Shown here: positions 49,284 to 61,238 of the stretch, piece by piece
How positions within the stretch are numbered: the first letter of the stretch is position 1
Layout of the letters: each line of letters starts with the position of its first letter
Assembly: GCF_042453785.1 (NCBI RefSeq)
Contig: NC_091672.1
Span: forward strand, 2,671,001-2,735,000
Length of the DNA: 64,000 bases
Origin: Malus domestica
Taxonomy: Eukaryota; Streptophyta; Magnoliopsida; Rosales; Rosaceae
Direction: 5' to 3'
Program-made: the position numbers and the translations under genes
Notes under the pieces: model-generated
The model's input: only the letters and a program-made list of their open reading frames with translations
What the model was told of the DNA's origin: nothing
Databases searched by the model: none

Positions 49284-50013
49284 TTCATCAAGGTGACTGT
49301 GGTAGAACTTGTTGGTGAAGACATTATCAAAATCTTCTAACACAATTCCAGAGGTCAGAGAGTTCTGTTAAGAGTAAAAAAGCTATTGAGAGTTCCATGA
49401 AATCAACAATGAAAAACGATTTCTATTTTCTTGAGCATTCAATATCTACAAAGAGAACAAAAAGCTAAATAAAAGGAAAAAATGCATAAATATACGGCCC
49501 AGGAACAACACTACCCAAAAAAAAAAAAAAATTAATCCTTCCTGAGTTCAAGGTTGTGTGGATTCAATAAAATAAAACTTCCACATGGAATGAGACATCC
49601 AATACCTCCGGATGATGAATGTGCTAGGGATAAATTCAAGGGGACATTGCACAAGAGTAGTTTATGTTGCTATCAAACCAAAGTTCTCTTTTAAATCACA
49701 AATTCATCATTTTTTTAATGAATTATGCACCTACTTTTTACGGGAGAGGTGTGGCTATCAAACCCTAGGCCAGCTACAACATTACATGCTCTTTGTTGAT
49801 GTAATCATGTAGATGAAGGAAGTCAGAATTAAAAATTAACTGAAAAGAGTAAGGGACTGTACTGTTACATACCTTTCTCAGAAAAGTCATCAAGGAGGAT
49901 GGAGGTATCCCAGGATTTGAAGCGTTTGCAGACGAGATCGTAATGTTTTCAGACTTGACTGAATCTTGGGCACGCCTCGCAGCATCCAATGTCTCATTTG
50001 TGGAAGATGAAAC
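49284..50013 (-). pseudogene. Nicastrin gene fragment (two exons) inside the Harbinger element
   Basis: Exon 1, 50013-49873 (141 nt), is flanked by TTTGTAG and GTATGT and reads VSSSTNETLDAARRAQDSVK...NASNPGIPPSSLMTFLRK. After a 508-bp intron with acceptor AACAG, exon 2 at 49364-49284 reads SGIVLEDFDNVFTNKFYHSH then LDE. This is the conserved C-terminal lumenal part of nicastrin, a subunit of gamma-secretase (an intramembrane protease complex); the family features are NPGIPPSSLM and VLEDFD..F.NKFYHSHLD. Homology stops abruptly after LDE with no canonical donor. Retaining an intron means it was copied from DNA, not from mRNA. It cannot encode a working subunit. Confidence 0.88.
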
Positions 50014-51079
50014 CTACAAATAACACTTGAGAAATATAACCATATTGAATGGAAGGGCACTTTATGATAATAAAGATGAGAGTCTCTATTTGATCTTCCC
50101 AACAGTTTCTTCTACTGTAGGTTTCACAGAAGGCAAATTTGGAATAAATGTAACCACACCAAATGTGAAGGCACTTAATGATAATAAAGAAGAGAGATCT
50201 TTCTGTTATCTTCCCAAGAGCTTCTTCTAATGTAGGTTTCATAGAGGGAAAATTCAGAATTTGCATATTATTGCATTCCATCAATGATCTAGTCAATTGT
50301 GAATGAATGGAGATCAGACCGTGGAAAGGGAAAACCATCATCGACCAATGACGAGAACAAAAAGTTCATGTATTTCTATTATGATATAGAGACTGAATTT
50401 TAGACATGCACAGAGAAAACCGTACGGAATCTTATCACCCAACTTCTTCCACAAGCATACATAAAGTATTTCACTTGTGCCAGATATGAAAGCAGTTATA
50501 TTATGCAAGATACAATTCCAAGGCAGAGTTGCAGAAGTTACTAGTATGTGCGTAAAATTTGAATTGCAGGGAACAAGTTTTCTCACCCCAGTTGTATGAA
50601 CATCAAAACCCTAATTTGTTCAAGTGCAGAGGTCTATGAATGAAAATTTCTCAAACCCATAACAACAAAATGAAATAAAGGTCAGTAACATCACGATCTG
50701 CAAACAAATCGAAGAAATAAATCGAAGAAATAAATCGAAGTTTCGAAGTTTACCTGACAACTTCGAGCAGATAAGGGCGAGCAGATGCAGATGAGGGAAG
50801 ACGTAGAGATGAGGGTCAGGACGACGACGATGAGGGAGGCAAGGTTGACGATGAAGGAAGACGCAGAGATGAGGACCAGCGACTCTCTCTATCAGAACGG
50901 CGAAGGGCTTACGAGTCCGCCCGAAATTGGGGATCCCCGTTAAGAACGCGTAAGGAGGTCTTTAATCCGAGCGAGTCCGACCTAAGCTCATTAAACCTAA
51001 TCCTGGAGCACACCAAACAACGGACTACAGTCTAGTCCAGTCCAATCCTGTCTAATCCGGTCAAACAAACGGGCCCTTA

Positions 51080-51830
51080 ATAAACTTCTTCAAGTAAAAT
51101 GACCAATGGTTAATTTACTTGGTACATAAATCCTAACATATATCATTATTGCCTGAATTTATGAATTGACATTCTCTTTGGATCTCTGTGTTAGGAGCCG
51201 ACAGACTCCGAAATTGAGACCATTTTTTCTGAAACACGTGGTCCTTATTAGTCAATTTCACCGACCCACCTCACACACAGTTAAATATCTGGATTTTCTG
51301 TCTTTTTTCAACGGCCCGAATCTTCGAGTTAAAGAGAATCTCGACTTAGTTTTATAGATTCGTTGAGTGGCCTTTGCCTTTATAATGAAATCCTCTTTTT
51401 TTGACCAAGGAAAAAGAAGAATTTTATGGCTTCATGGCTAAAAATACGATGAGGGCTTGGCAAGCTGAACTAAACTAAGCCGACTAATGAAAGGGAGCTG
51501 TTGTTGGTGGTGGGGTAATGGTTTACAGTTGGGAGTCCGAGATGAAGTCATAGTTTGTAGATAAAGACGAAGGATTGATGGATTAACATAATACATAATT
51601 GATTAATTAAAGTTATATTGGCTTGCCATCCAAATTCCAAAGTGATTAAGCAAAGAAGCCGCCAAAGATGAACTAACTAATACGTGAGCCATGATCGATG
51701 ACATCTTTAGTAACCTTCTAGAAGATGAAGCTTTTCTAAGACAGTACACCGATCGATTAATATGCTTTTCTTTTCTCTGTTTACTATATATTTATTCTTC
51801 ATGATGTCTTAATTTAGAATCATGTATGTA

Positions 51831-51871
<41 letters not shown>

Positions 51872-52195
51872 ATATAGGGTCATTTTAGTTTTGGTCCCTA
51901 ATCAAATTAATTATTAGAGTGAAACTTATATTGATCGAGGTTCTTAGCCTCATTTAAGAAATTTACTCATGCATTTATGCGTTTAATGTCCCACAAATTA
52001 TGAAATTTAAATAAATTCAAATAATATTTTTAAATATAATAAATTCTTAAAAATCAATTATAGAGTAATATTGTTCTTCACAAAAATTATAGCAAAACAT
52101 TAATGTACCACATAATTATTAACATGTTTTAAAAAATAACTATTGATATATTTTCAAACATAAAATAAATACATATAATTAGCATGGGTAAATTT
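51080..52195. other. Spacer with a TA microsatellite
   Basis: (TA)n at about 51838-51863 flanked by tgtatg repeats. No gene recognised. Confidence 0.45.
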
Positions 52196-53676
52196 TGTGA
52201 CAACCCGTCCCTGATTTTACAAAATTATTAATTTTAAATGAGGGAATTGACGAAAATGCCCCTAAAGGCAAAAACTTTGACTTCTGTTGACCACTGTATA
52301 GAGGTACGACCTATTCTTTTAGCGTACTTGTATAGTACTCGACGATACGAACGCCTGGGCACCAGTAGAATCGAATTTGGAGATATGATAGAAATTTTAC
52401 GGACTAACAAACGTGAAGGGCGATTTGGTATTTTCATGATTAAAGATAGTTTGTATTGTTAAGTGAGCTACTTAGGGCCCACACCTCATTTCTGCCCTGT
52501 CCTATGTCTCCCCCTCCAGAAGTCTCGGATTTGTCTCTCTCATTTCAGTATTTCTTTCTCACTCACCTATCCTCCTTCCCCGAGGACCACACACCCATCT
52601 CCAGCGAGCCATCCTACAGGCCACCATTTCATCGTTCATTTTCTCTCACCCTTTCCTGTTTTCTCACTATCTCTAACTCTCCCTCTCTCTGTCGAACCCA
52701 CGCTCTGAGATTGTAACCATTGGAGCAGAGGCAGTGACCACCTTGCCCTCACCAGTTCTCCATTTCCTCTTCATCTCAAACCTCGAGGCCCTCTCTCTTC
52801 CACCACCGGCGCCAACGAGATGTTGCAAGATTCGACAAGGTGAGTTGAAAATACCTTGGGACGAACATCTATGGCTGCTTAATGTAGATCTGAGTGTGCT
52901 TAGTGTAAATCTAAGTGTGATAAGTGATTTTGGGTAGGTTTTGTGATAGAAATAATTCAGGAAAACTATTTCCCAGTTTTCTGGCAACTGGACCCGAGAG
53001 TTGCAGGTGTTTTCCGACCACAGCTAGTCTTCATGTTGGTAAATCCTTATTCTCCTTAGCTTCATCTTGGTATAAAGATTGATGAAAATGATTAAGTTTC
53101 GAAGCTAAACAGAGCCCATGAATATTTTTGGCCAAAATCCCCAGAATCCGGCAGTTGCAGTGGCAACCGGCTGGAGAAGAAGAAGAAAAAAGAAAAAAAA
53201 ATGGCCCAAGTCCAAGTCGGCCCAAACCATTGGGCCATTGACTTAGGATCCAGCCGGCTCAATTCCTAATTGGACCTGGAATATTCTTTGGAATATTCTT
53301 AGAATATTGCTTATATTGTCGTTTTCAAATTTTCTCAGAGACCCTCCTAGGCTAATCTCGACGCCTCGAGTCCATTTTTGGCATCCATTTTGTGAAATTC
53401 CCAAGTTTTAGTTTAGTTGACCACCAGGGTGTCTCGGTTGACTTTTTAGGGTACCGTTCAGTTTTTACGAAAATTTCCCAGAACCCTTCTTAGCGTATTT
53501 CGACGTTCTGATTTCAAATCCGCCGTCCGTTTCTCCAAATTCAAACATTTTAATTGAGTTTTACTAATGGGTTCCAATATTATGTATGGTTAGGTGCGAT
53601 GACTATCGGAGACTTCGACTTTCTTAGTTTGAACAACTATGTGTTTGCCAGTATCAGTGAGTGGGTCTTTTCTTTA

Positions 53677-53707
<31 letters not shown>

Positions 53708-54738
53708 TACATATATTAATAAATCCTCTACGTGATTGCCATGATTAAATTAATGTTTATAAGAAATGCTTTATTGTTGGGAAATGACAAAATAATCCTA
53801 CGAGATGCACATGTAAGCTTACTATACGATGATGCCTTAATTACATTTATGGTCATGAATAGTATTATATCTACTAGAATTGTTGAATTGTCGTGGCATG
53901 ATTATATTTATATTATCTACTCATTGTTTGTTGCACCAGTGTTAGTACTCGCCCATGCCAAGGCTAGTCTTTCATGTGTATGTGCACATCGCACCATATG
54001 CTCACTTTGGGTTCATTGTAGGTGCCAGTGCTGTCGTACAAGTTGCAATAGGCAACTCTGACTCATATGTGCTACGCATAGAGTCAGTCTTCACGTGATT
54101 GTAGTACTAGAGCGTATATCATTGTTACATCCAATCATGTTCATGTCAGAATACATCTGCATGAACTCGTGTATCAGCATGTGTCGATGAGCACTCGATA
54201 TGAGATGTTTGCTTATACGAGATTATGTTGATTACGAACGTCATGCATTTACTTACGAAATATTGTGCCGTATTTAATTCTTGAGCTACTGCAGGCTATG
54301 GTAAGTACTTTCTTACTATACGTAGTATGTATATTTTTGGAAACTATACTTGTTTTACGGCGAGGGGTTATTATGTTTCAAAAAGGTTTTTACAAAACCT
54401 TATTTTTAGGCCCACTCACCCTTGTTTTTCTCCCTTTCAGGTTTTATTAGCTAAGTTTTCATATCAACGAGGATTCTTGGCAAATCTTGGTATAAGTGGT
54501 TACCTTCGTTGATATAATTCTCTTCCTACTTTAATGTACTTTACTAATACTCAAACATCACGTGTGAAATGGGTTCATTCCCTCTCACAAGCGCACTCTT
54601 ATATTTAGGCACTTTTAGGTTTAAATTTATTCACATGTTCCACATCACTACACTTTGTGGCATCGTCACCCTCTGGGTGTCAGCCAGTACAGCTTGATTT
54701 GAAGTCCAGGTGGACATTCCGGGTTGGGGTGTATCACA
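52196..54738 (+). mobile_element. Large LTR-like element, third and diverged member
   Basis: Starts TGTGACAACCCGTCCCTG and ends CCGGGTTGGGGTGTATCACA, the pattern of the solo LTRs at 24206 and 39437 (terminal CCCGTCCC against GGGWYGGGGTGT). CT-rich leader at 52530-52700, TA repeat at 53679-53699. Flanks give only a 4/5 match (atttt/attta, if the ends are trimmed by one base). No retroviral coding. Probably a related solo LTR. Confidence 0.65.
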
Positions 54739-54774
54739 TTTAGCAAAATTAAAAATGGGTAGAAATAAATTAAA

Positions 54775-55989
54775 GGGTTAATCTCAGTTTACTACCCTGA
54801 AGTTTCTTGGTTTTCAACATTTTGTACATGAAGTTTTTTTTCGTCCCAGTTTGGTACCTAAAGTCTCAATTATGGACACTTTCATACATCCGTTAAGTTT
54901 TTCGTTAGAATCTCCATTAACTGATGACGTGGCAACCACGTGGATAGTGACAGGGCACCACATGTCATTATTGGCCCACATAAATATTAAAAATTTAAAT
55001 TGAAATTTTTTTTTATCCTCTCTTCTAAGTTCTAACTCTAGCTATCAAGCCCCAAAACTTTTTTTTTTCTGGGCCACTTATCACCCCCACAACCCCTTCC
55101 CTCCCTTCTTGGATAAAGACCAATTTGAACCTAGGTGTGCGGGGAGGGTGGGTGCAAAGGAGAGAAATGAAGCTTTTCCCTCCACTCTTTGTTCTACCCT
55201 CACAGTTTTTCTTTCTGCAACTTCAAATCTCTTATTCTACCTACTGGGATACGCCGGATGTGCTTCTTCTCAACTGGGTTCCCTTGATTCAAGAAGAACA
55301 ACAACATGAACGAGACCGAGAGCAAGATGAAGACGCCTCAGCAACCGATCTCGGAATCGACGCCAACCTAGAAGACCCCGCTGACCCCTATCAGGCTCTC
55401 ACGTTACCGCCTAAGCAGGAGCAGGAAGTACCTATGACGGTGGCAGTGCACACGCCGAGGAGAGCGTCGACCAATGACGTCACACGAAGGTTGAAGGGCA
55501 GGGACGGATGATCCGAATGCCTGCCACATGTGCGGCTCGGATCTTACAACTGACCCAGGAGCTTGGGCATAAGTCCGATGGAGATGCAAAATAGTGGCTT
55601 CTAGAGCACGCTGAGTTGGCTATCATCACCGCCACAGGCACCAGAACGGTGCCAACGATTGCTATATCCGTGAATGGGTCACTTAAAATCCCCATTGGCG
55701 TGAGTGTGCAGGGAGGGTGGGTGCAGATGAGAGAAATGAAAGAAAGGAAAGAAGGGAAAGAGGGAGGGGGTTGTGGGGGTGAGGAGCGGCCCAGAAAAAA
55801 AAATTGGTGCCAGTCAATGTCCACATGGGTCCCACGTCATCAGTTAACGCAGGTTCTGGCGAAAAACTTAACGGATGTATGAAAGCATCCCAAAATCAAG
55901 ACTTTAGGTACCAAACTGGGATGAAAAAAACTTCATGTACCAAATGTTGAAAACCAAGAAACTTCAGGGTAGTAAACTGAGATTAACCC
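54775..55989. mobile_element. Pack-MULE (Mutator) with long TIRs and perfect 9-bp TSD
   Basis: 1,215 bp. Perfect 9-bp TSD TAAATTAAA at 54766-54774 and 55990-55998. TIRs begin GGGTTAATCTCAGTTTACTA and extend about 200 bp on each side with few differences (both include cttaacggatgtatgaaag or its reverse and tgatgacgtgg). Between the arms is a fragment of a TCP transcription-factor gene. No transposase. Confidence 0.93.
55265..55705 (+). pseudogene. Captured class I TCP transcription-factor fragment
   Basis: The stretch from 55506 reads [20 protein letters not shown], then WLLEHAELAIITATG and VPTIAISVNGSLKIP, the helix-loop-helix half of a class I (PCF-type) TCP domain and its C-terminal flank. 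The upstream frame (55265-55511) holds a low-complexity N-terminal region (PYQALTLPPKQEQEV) and the start of the TCP basic region ([14 protein letters not shown]) with small deletions that shift the frame. A TAG interrupts the domain at about 55576. Class I TCPs bind GGNCCCAC-type sites and regulate growth; this copy cannot make an intact domain. Confidence 0.87.
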
Positions 55990-55998
55990 TAAATTAAA

Positions 55999-56148
55999 AA
56001 TATGGGTACAAATACAAATAAAAAAAAATTGGCACAAAAAGGAATTAATATATGGATACAAATTAAAACTGAAAAGAAAATTGGAATAAATTAAAAGAAA
56101 AAGTTGCAAATTAAAAATGGGTACAAACTAAAAATAAAAATATATGAT
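55999..56148. repeat. AT-rich tandem-like repeat between two MULEs
   Basis: Imperfect units of aaattaaaaatgggtacaaa. The same unit lies left of the Pack-MULE at about 54745-54765, so the Pack-MULE inserted into this array. Confidence 0.6.
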
Positions 56149-56157
56149 TAAAAAATT

Positions 56158-57186
56158 GGCTAAATAGCCAAAATGGTCCCTAAGATTTGCATAACTCATC
56201 ACTTTGGTCCCTAACATTTCAAATCGATAAAAGTGGTCCCTAAGATTGTCCACCATCCATCATTTTGGTTCTTCCGTTAAAAACTCCGTTAAGTGTCCTG
56301 GAGCTCTTGGCCGGAAGTTTGGACAATTTTCAAAGTTTCGTAACTCAATCCCTTCTTAACCAAATTCGATCCATAATATATCAAAATGAAGATATGAAAG
56401 TGCAGATTAATATTATACCTATTTGGAAGCCCAAGGACTGCCGGAGATAGCTAGAAAATAGCCTCAAAGTTGACTGGTCTGAAGGAAAACTAGAAAACTC
56501 ACCGGAAACTGGGTAAAATTTAAACGTTCATAACTTCTTCAATACTCAACGAAATCAAGTGATTCAAAAACAAAAATCATACTTCTCAACGCGATGAAGA
56601 GAATGGTATCTTTTTCGACTGCTAACATGCAGTGGTGTGGCCAGAAAACGACTTGAAAGTGGCTATCTTGGTCTCGAGTTAGCCACTTTTGAGCCGTTTT
56701 CCAGAAAACCACGGCGATTTAGCCATCTAAAGAGATACCATTCTCTTTATCTTGTCAAGAAGTATGATTTTCGTTTTTGAATCACTTGATTTCGTTGAGT
56801 ATTCAAGAAGTTATGAACATTTAAAGTTTACCCAGTTTCTGGCGAGTTTTCCAGTTTTCCCTCGGACCAGTCAACTTTGAGGCTATTTTCCGGCCATCTC
56901 CAGCATCCATTGGACTTCCAAATAGGTATAATCTTATTCTACACTTTCCTATCTTCATTTTGATATATTATGGGTCGAATTTGGTTAAGAAACGATTGAG
57001 TTACGAAGTTTTGAAAATTGCCCAAACTTCCGGCCAAGAGCTCCGGGACACTTAACGGAGTTTTTAACGGAAGTACCAAAATGATGGATGGTGGACAATC
57101 TCAGAGACCACTTTTATCGATTTGAAATTTTAGGGACCAAAGTGATGAGTTATGCAAATCTCATGAACTATTTTGGCTATTTAGCC
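56158..57186. mobile_element. 1-kb near-palindromic MULE (giant hairpin) with perfect 9-bp TSD
   Basis: 1,029 bp. TIR GGCTAAATAGCCAAAAT; perfect 9-bp TSD TAAAAAATT at 56149-56157 and 57187-57195. The arms are inverted copies for roughly 450 bp each and include cttggccggaagtttgg / ccaaacttccggccaag and ccggaaactgggtaaa / tttacccagtttctggc, leaving a short asymmetric centre near 56640-56700. Arm interiors resemble parts of the large solo LTR family (24775-25030). No coding. Confidence 0.9.
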
Positions 57187-57195
57187 TAAAAAATT

Positions 57196-59087
57196 AGCCA
57201 TGGATATATTTAGAAATCTAAATGAATATAATGTTTCTAACACTAAATGAATATATTTAGAAATAAAAATATTTTATTATTGAAATAATTAATGATGTTT
57301 ATTAAAATCTAGGGATCTTGATCAAAAATTGAAAAAGAATAAGGTTTTAATAAATGGAGTATGAAAAATAAGGATGGGAACCTAATTTTTCCATATATAT
57401 GTGTGTATGTGGAGGAATATGGGGAAGCCCAAAGTGCACTTAGTAATAAAATAATAGGAAAACTAATGCAAATGACTTGAAAACTTTGAGTTTTAATGAA
57501 AATGACAAAATAAAGGGTAAAGTGAATAGTACTAGAATTCACTTTTTAGTGTAAAAATATGATTTTTATGTTAAAGTGAACAGTATCGGGAGCTTTTCGT
57601 TAAAATTCCCTAAAATAATACATGATTTTAATATGTTATGAATAATACATGTTCTGTTGAATTGTGAATTCGAATCATCGATCATGAAATTAATATTTGT
57701 CCGAAAAGAGGTTACAAGATTTGTTTAAATTATATATAGGGCAATATATGTAATTATATATATAGATATATTTATATATATGAATACAAATTTTAGTTGC
57801 ACCTGTAGTCACCTTGAGTAGATTAATGTTAACACATAACTCTATCTCTTATATGTGGATATTGGATAATTGTGATTGTTCCCTTTGATATTGTTCAAAG
57901 GAGCAATAAAATAAAGAACGTATGTGTTTGGAGTTTACCTCAAAATATTGGGTTAACTACTCTTTAAATTTGCGGTGATTTTATGTTGGAGCAATATTAG
58001 AAAATATGAAAATAACACAAAAATTCAAATAATAATAATTATAAAGAAAATCACAACATCAGTAATATACGAGATTAATATAAACAACTAAATATAAAAT
58101 AAGAACTACTGACAAACTTGGAGATTAAGCTTGCATAAATGCAATGTTCTAAAGACAGAATTCTGCTTCTACTCTTGTGCTTGTAGTTTAATAGGCGTTT
58201 GTCTTCCAAGATTCAACAATCTATAATCCGAAGTCAAAACACTTCAATCTTCGGACTCTGGTAAACTTCATATACTCCGTACTCCCAAGGCATGATTCGA
58301 AATTTGATTAACAAAGAATAAAAGACATTGGAAAAACTCTTCTCTTAATTTTTTTTAGACATGTGGGATGCTTGAGTTTATATAGAACTCAAGTCATCCC
58401 TTTTGAAACATTGTGATTGTTGCCTAAAGTTCCAATGAACAAATGCAACTCATGAATTTGAATTCAACTATAATACTTGACTCTTATTTTTCATTCATAC
58501 AAATATTAAATAATATAAATTAATATTACAATATATAATTTCCAACAATTTTCAAAATGAGTTACAAAGTTTTAATTTTCTCACCATAAGATATTGAAAG
58601 TATCAATTTTTTGTCTTCAGCCTAATTGATTGCACGTTAATTTATTAAATTGATAACAATGTGAGCTTAAGACCTTTACATGGGCTAACTTGTAAACTAC
58701 ATTTGCACAACAAAGAAAAAAAAATTCTTTTTAATTTAATGGTTAATAAATATTCGAGGCGACAAAAAATTGTAAATGGATACAACTTCAATACCTGTCC
58801 AATGTGAAAAATATGAAATCTCATAGTCCCATTATAAAAGTCAACTCGGACCTAAAGGGTGTAAAACGTAGTTAGACCTAAAAAAATGTTACCCTAATTA
58901 ATACTTAAGAGAGTGGATATTGTCCAACATTTTGTTTTTGTTTTTTAAGAATTGACTTGCTGGATATTTGTAAAACCCTAGGGAAAGTAACTTAATTAAT
59001 ACATAGAAAACCAAAAAAATTTGACCCCATAAGGTATCAAATTATGACCCTAAATTCTCCTTACAGAAAACCAAACCAGTAAGAGAA
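57196..59087. other. Spacer with a short repeat
   Basis: 57478-57612 (aaaactttgagttttaatg ... gcttttcgttaaaattcc) has a close relative at 61108-61238, a small MITE-like family. No gene recognised. Confidence 0.5.
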
Positions 59088-59260
59088 ATGTTAAGGAAAC
59101 TCTCTCAATATATGACTAACCATGGATTTTCTGACACCTGATCACAATTTAACGCCAATTTTTGTACCAACATTATAAATATTGTGCCAAAAACATGAGT
59201 TGATAGAGATTATGTAAAAAGTCTCACTTTTGAAAGAATCTCCTCGACGTTTCTCAACCA
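59088..59260. mobile_element. Short MITE with GAGAAATGTT ends
   Basis: gagaaatgttaaggaaactc at the left and gaatctcctcgacgtttctc inverted at the right. Related to 14199-14681. Confidence 0.6.
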
Positions 59261-59770
59261 AACAATCTTAGGAATAGAGTAAAAACTCAAAAGTAAAGCA
59301 CTACTGCACTTTTAAGGGCAGTGGTTATACAATCGCATCAAGCTTTTATTTAAGTTGCACCACCATAAAAAGGTTTCTAGATGATCATATTGAAATTTGA
59401 AGATATGGATTTCATACCTTTTCAAAAAGGAGAGGGAAAGAATTAAGGATCAAGCTAGCTGGAGCTTGGGACCTGCTTCTGCATGCAGTGAGAAAAGATA
59501 TATATAGCATCATTCTTCCTTAAACAAAATAATGGACAAACCAAAAGGGAAAAACGATTGTGACTTATTGCTTAAACTCAATCATGCATGTTTTAAATTG
59601 CTAAAACCGCCATTGTTTAACTTTTGTGCTAAAATTTTGAAATGTCCATATTCAAACAGTTCTTGATTATAGTTGATGCACAAATGTGAACCAATTTAGA
59701 TCTAACCGTAAGATTACACAAGCATAAGAACACAAGATATATGTGGTTCATTCAAAGTTGGGGCTACGTT

Positions 59771-60040
59771 CATGTTGGGGTAGTTTTTGTTTCCACTACA
59801 TAATCAGGTGAATTACATTGTACATGAAGAGGGTGTAAAATAGCTAGGGTTTAGAATACAATAAGAGGCTCTTCCTAAACATGGTACAACAATTATTGAA
59901 GTTTTCATGTTGGGGTAGTTTTTGTTTCCACTACATAATCAGGTGAATTACATTGTACATGAAGAGGGTGTAAAATAGCTAGGGTTTAGAATACAATAAG
60001 AGGCTCTTCCTAAACATGGTACAACAATTATTGAAGTTTT
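59771..60040. repeat. Perfect 135-bp tandem duplication
   Basis: Two adjacent copies (59771-59905, 59906-60040) with no difference found by eye, starting catgttggggtagttt. Either very recent or an assembly artefact. Confidence 0.93.
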
Positions 60041-61107
60041 TATTTGTTTTTTCAGACATCTCCAATGCACACTAGATAATTTAGACTGAAATCTTAAAAA
60101 TCAAAATGTAAGAATATAGGTCTAACCCTATAAGAATGCAAGCATTTGCATTGGAGAAGAAACTTTAAAAAATGGATATAATTGTTTAAGAATGTACCCT
60201 TCGAACCATTATATTTTTAGACCTATAAATTTTTAGACGATCAGACGGCATCAATAGATACCGTCTAACTGTCTTAGAATGTAAGTCTTTGCATTCCCAA
60301 TTTTGTATTCTGTGATTTATGAAGTTTGATTAATGGATAAAATTGGTTCAAAAGTTCCACCAAATTTACACAAGACTCATGATTTCCTTTATGAGTGCTT
60401 ATCCAACAGGCTATTGATTTAAGATATTTCATTCAACAGGCTACTGATTTAAGATATCTATCCAGTAATTAATATTGCTTAATTGAAAACCCACTTTACA
60501 CTCCACTCTATATCTGAAAATATGAATTCACAGTGACGAAGCCAGAATTGTGGTCCAGAAGGAACCCAAAATGCTCTCCTTATTACCACTCCAAACCTAA
60601 AAATTCCGGCATATCTTGCTTCAACCAGTTGTTTTACCAACTCTTTTATCCACATCTTTCAATTCCTAGCTAGCCAATCTTACCAACTATTTTTTTGGTT
60701 GGAAATCAATCTAGCAATCCTCTAGGGAACAATTTTGGTTAATCACTTGTGTCACTGTCTTTTTTTTTAAATAAAAGTGATATAGTGAAAAGGGGGGATC
60801 AAACACAAAATATTAATTCACAAGTTATGTCAGTTTGCTAAAGTAGTATGTTCATGCTTTCATAACCAAGTTGAAATTCTTCTTCAAAAAGAATAGTTTA
60901 ATAGAAAATACATATTTCAAAAAACAGAAATTGAAACTTAATAGAAAGGAGTCTAAATTTGAAGAAATATTTGATAAAGCTAATAATGTGATGAGACATT
61001 GACATGAATTAAAAGTTTAGAACAAAATATTTCCACTTGTGCAACATATCAAATGTTTTTTCTTTCGAGCACAAAAAAAAAAAAAAACTAATGAAAAGAG
61101 CTTGAAA
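60041..61107. other. Spacer upstream of the glutaredoxin-like gene
   Basis: A short direct repeat (caacaggctattgatttaag / caacaggctactgatttaag) near 60406-60458. Otherwise nothing recognised. Confidence 0.4.
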
Positions 61108-61238
61108 ACTTTGAGTTTTAATGATAAAAACAAAATAAAGGGTAAAGTGAATAGTATCAGAATTGACTTTTTAGTGTAAAAATGTGATTTTTCATTAAAG
61201 TAAACAGTACCGTGAGTTTTTCGTTAAAGTTCCAAAAA
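61108..61238. mobile_element. Small MITE-like repeat in the glutaredoxin-like gene promoter
   Basis: Relative of 57478-57612 (ataaagggtaaagtgaatag, gactttttagtgtaaaaatg, gagtttttcgttaaag). Ends about 315 bp before the ATG at 61553. Confidence 0.6.

Larger units (their letters stand above)
46077..51076. mobile_element. PIF/Harbinger transposon carrying host-gene fragments
   Basis: Exactly 5,000 bp by my count, between TIRs GGGTGCGTTTGTTGCACCGG and (reverse) GGGCCCGTTTGTTTGACCGG, both continuing into a ggactggactag motif. TSD TTA at 46074-46076 and 51077-51079. Neither a DDE nor a Myb/SANT frame was seen, so it is non-autonomous. Inside are a bHLH fragment (+, about 46921-47172), a nicastrin fragment (-, 49284-50013) and other spliced-looking minus-strand pieces. 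A CT-rich possible leader with donor GT (exon edge at 50754) starts the minus-strand sense near the right TIR. Confidence 0.83.

Noticed and set aside
55480-55824. 114-codon minus-strand frame
   Set aside because: Antisense to the TCP fragment and crossing into the Pack-MULE arm.
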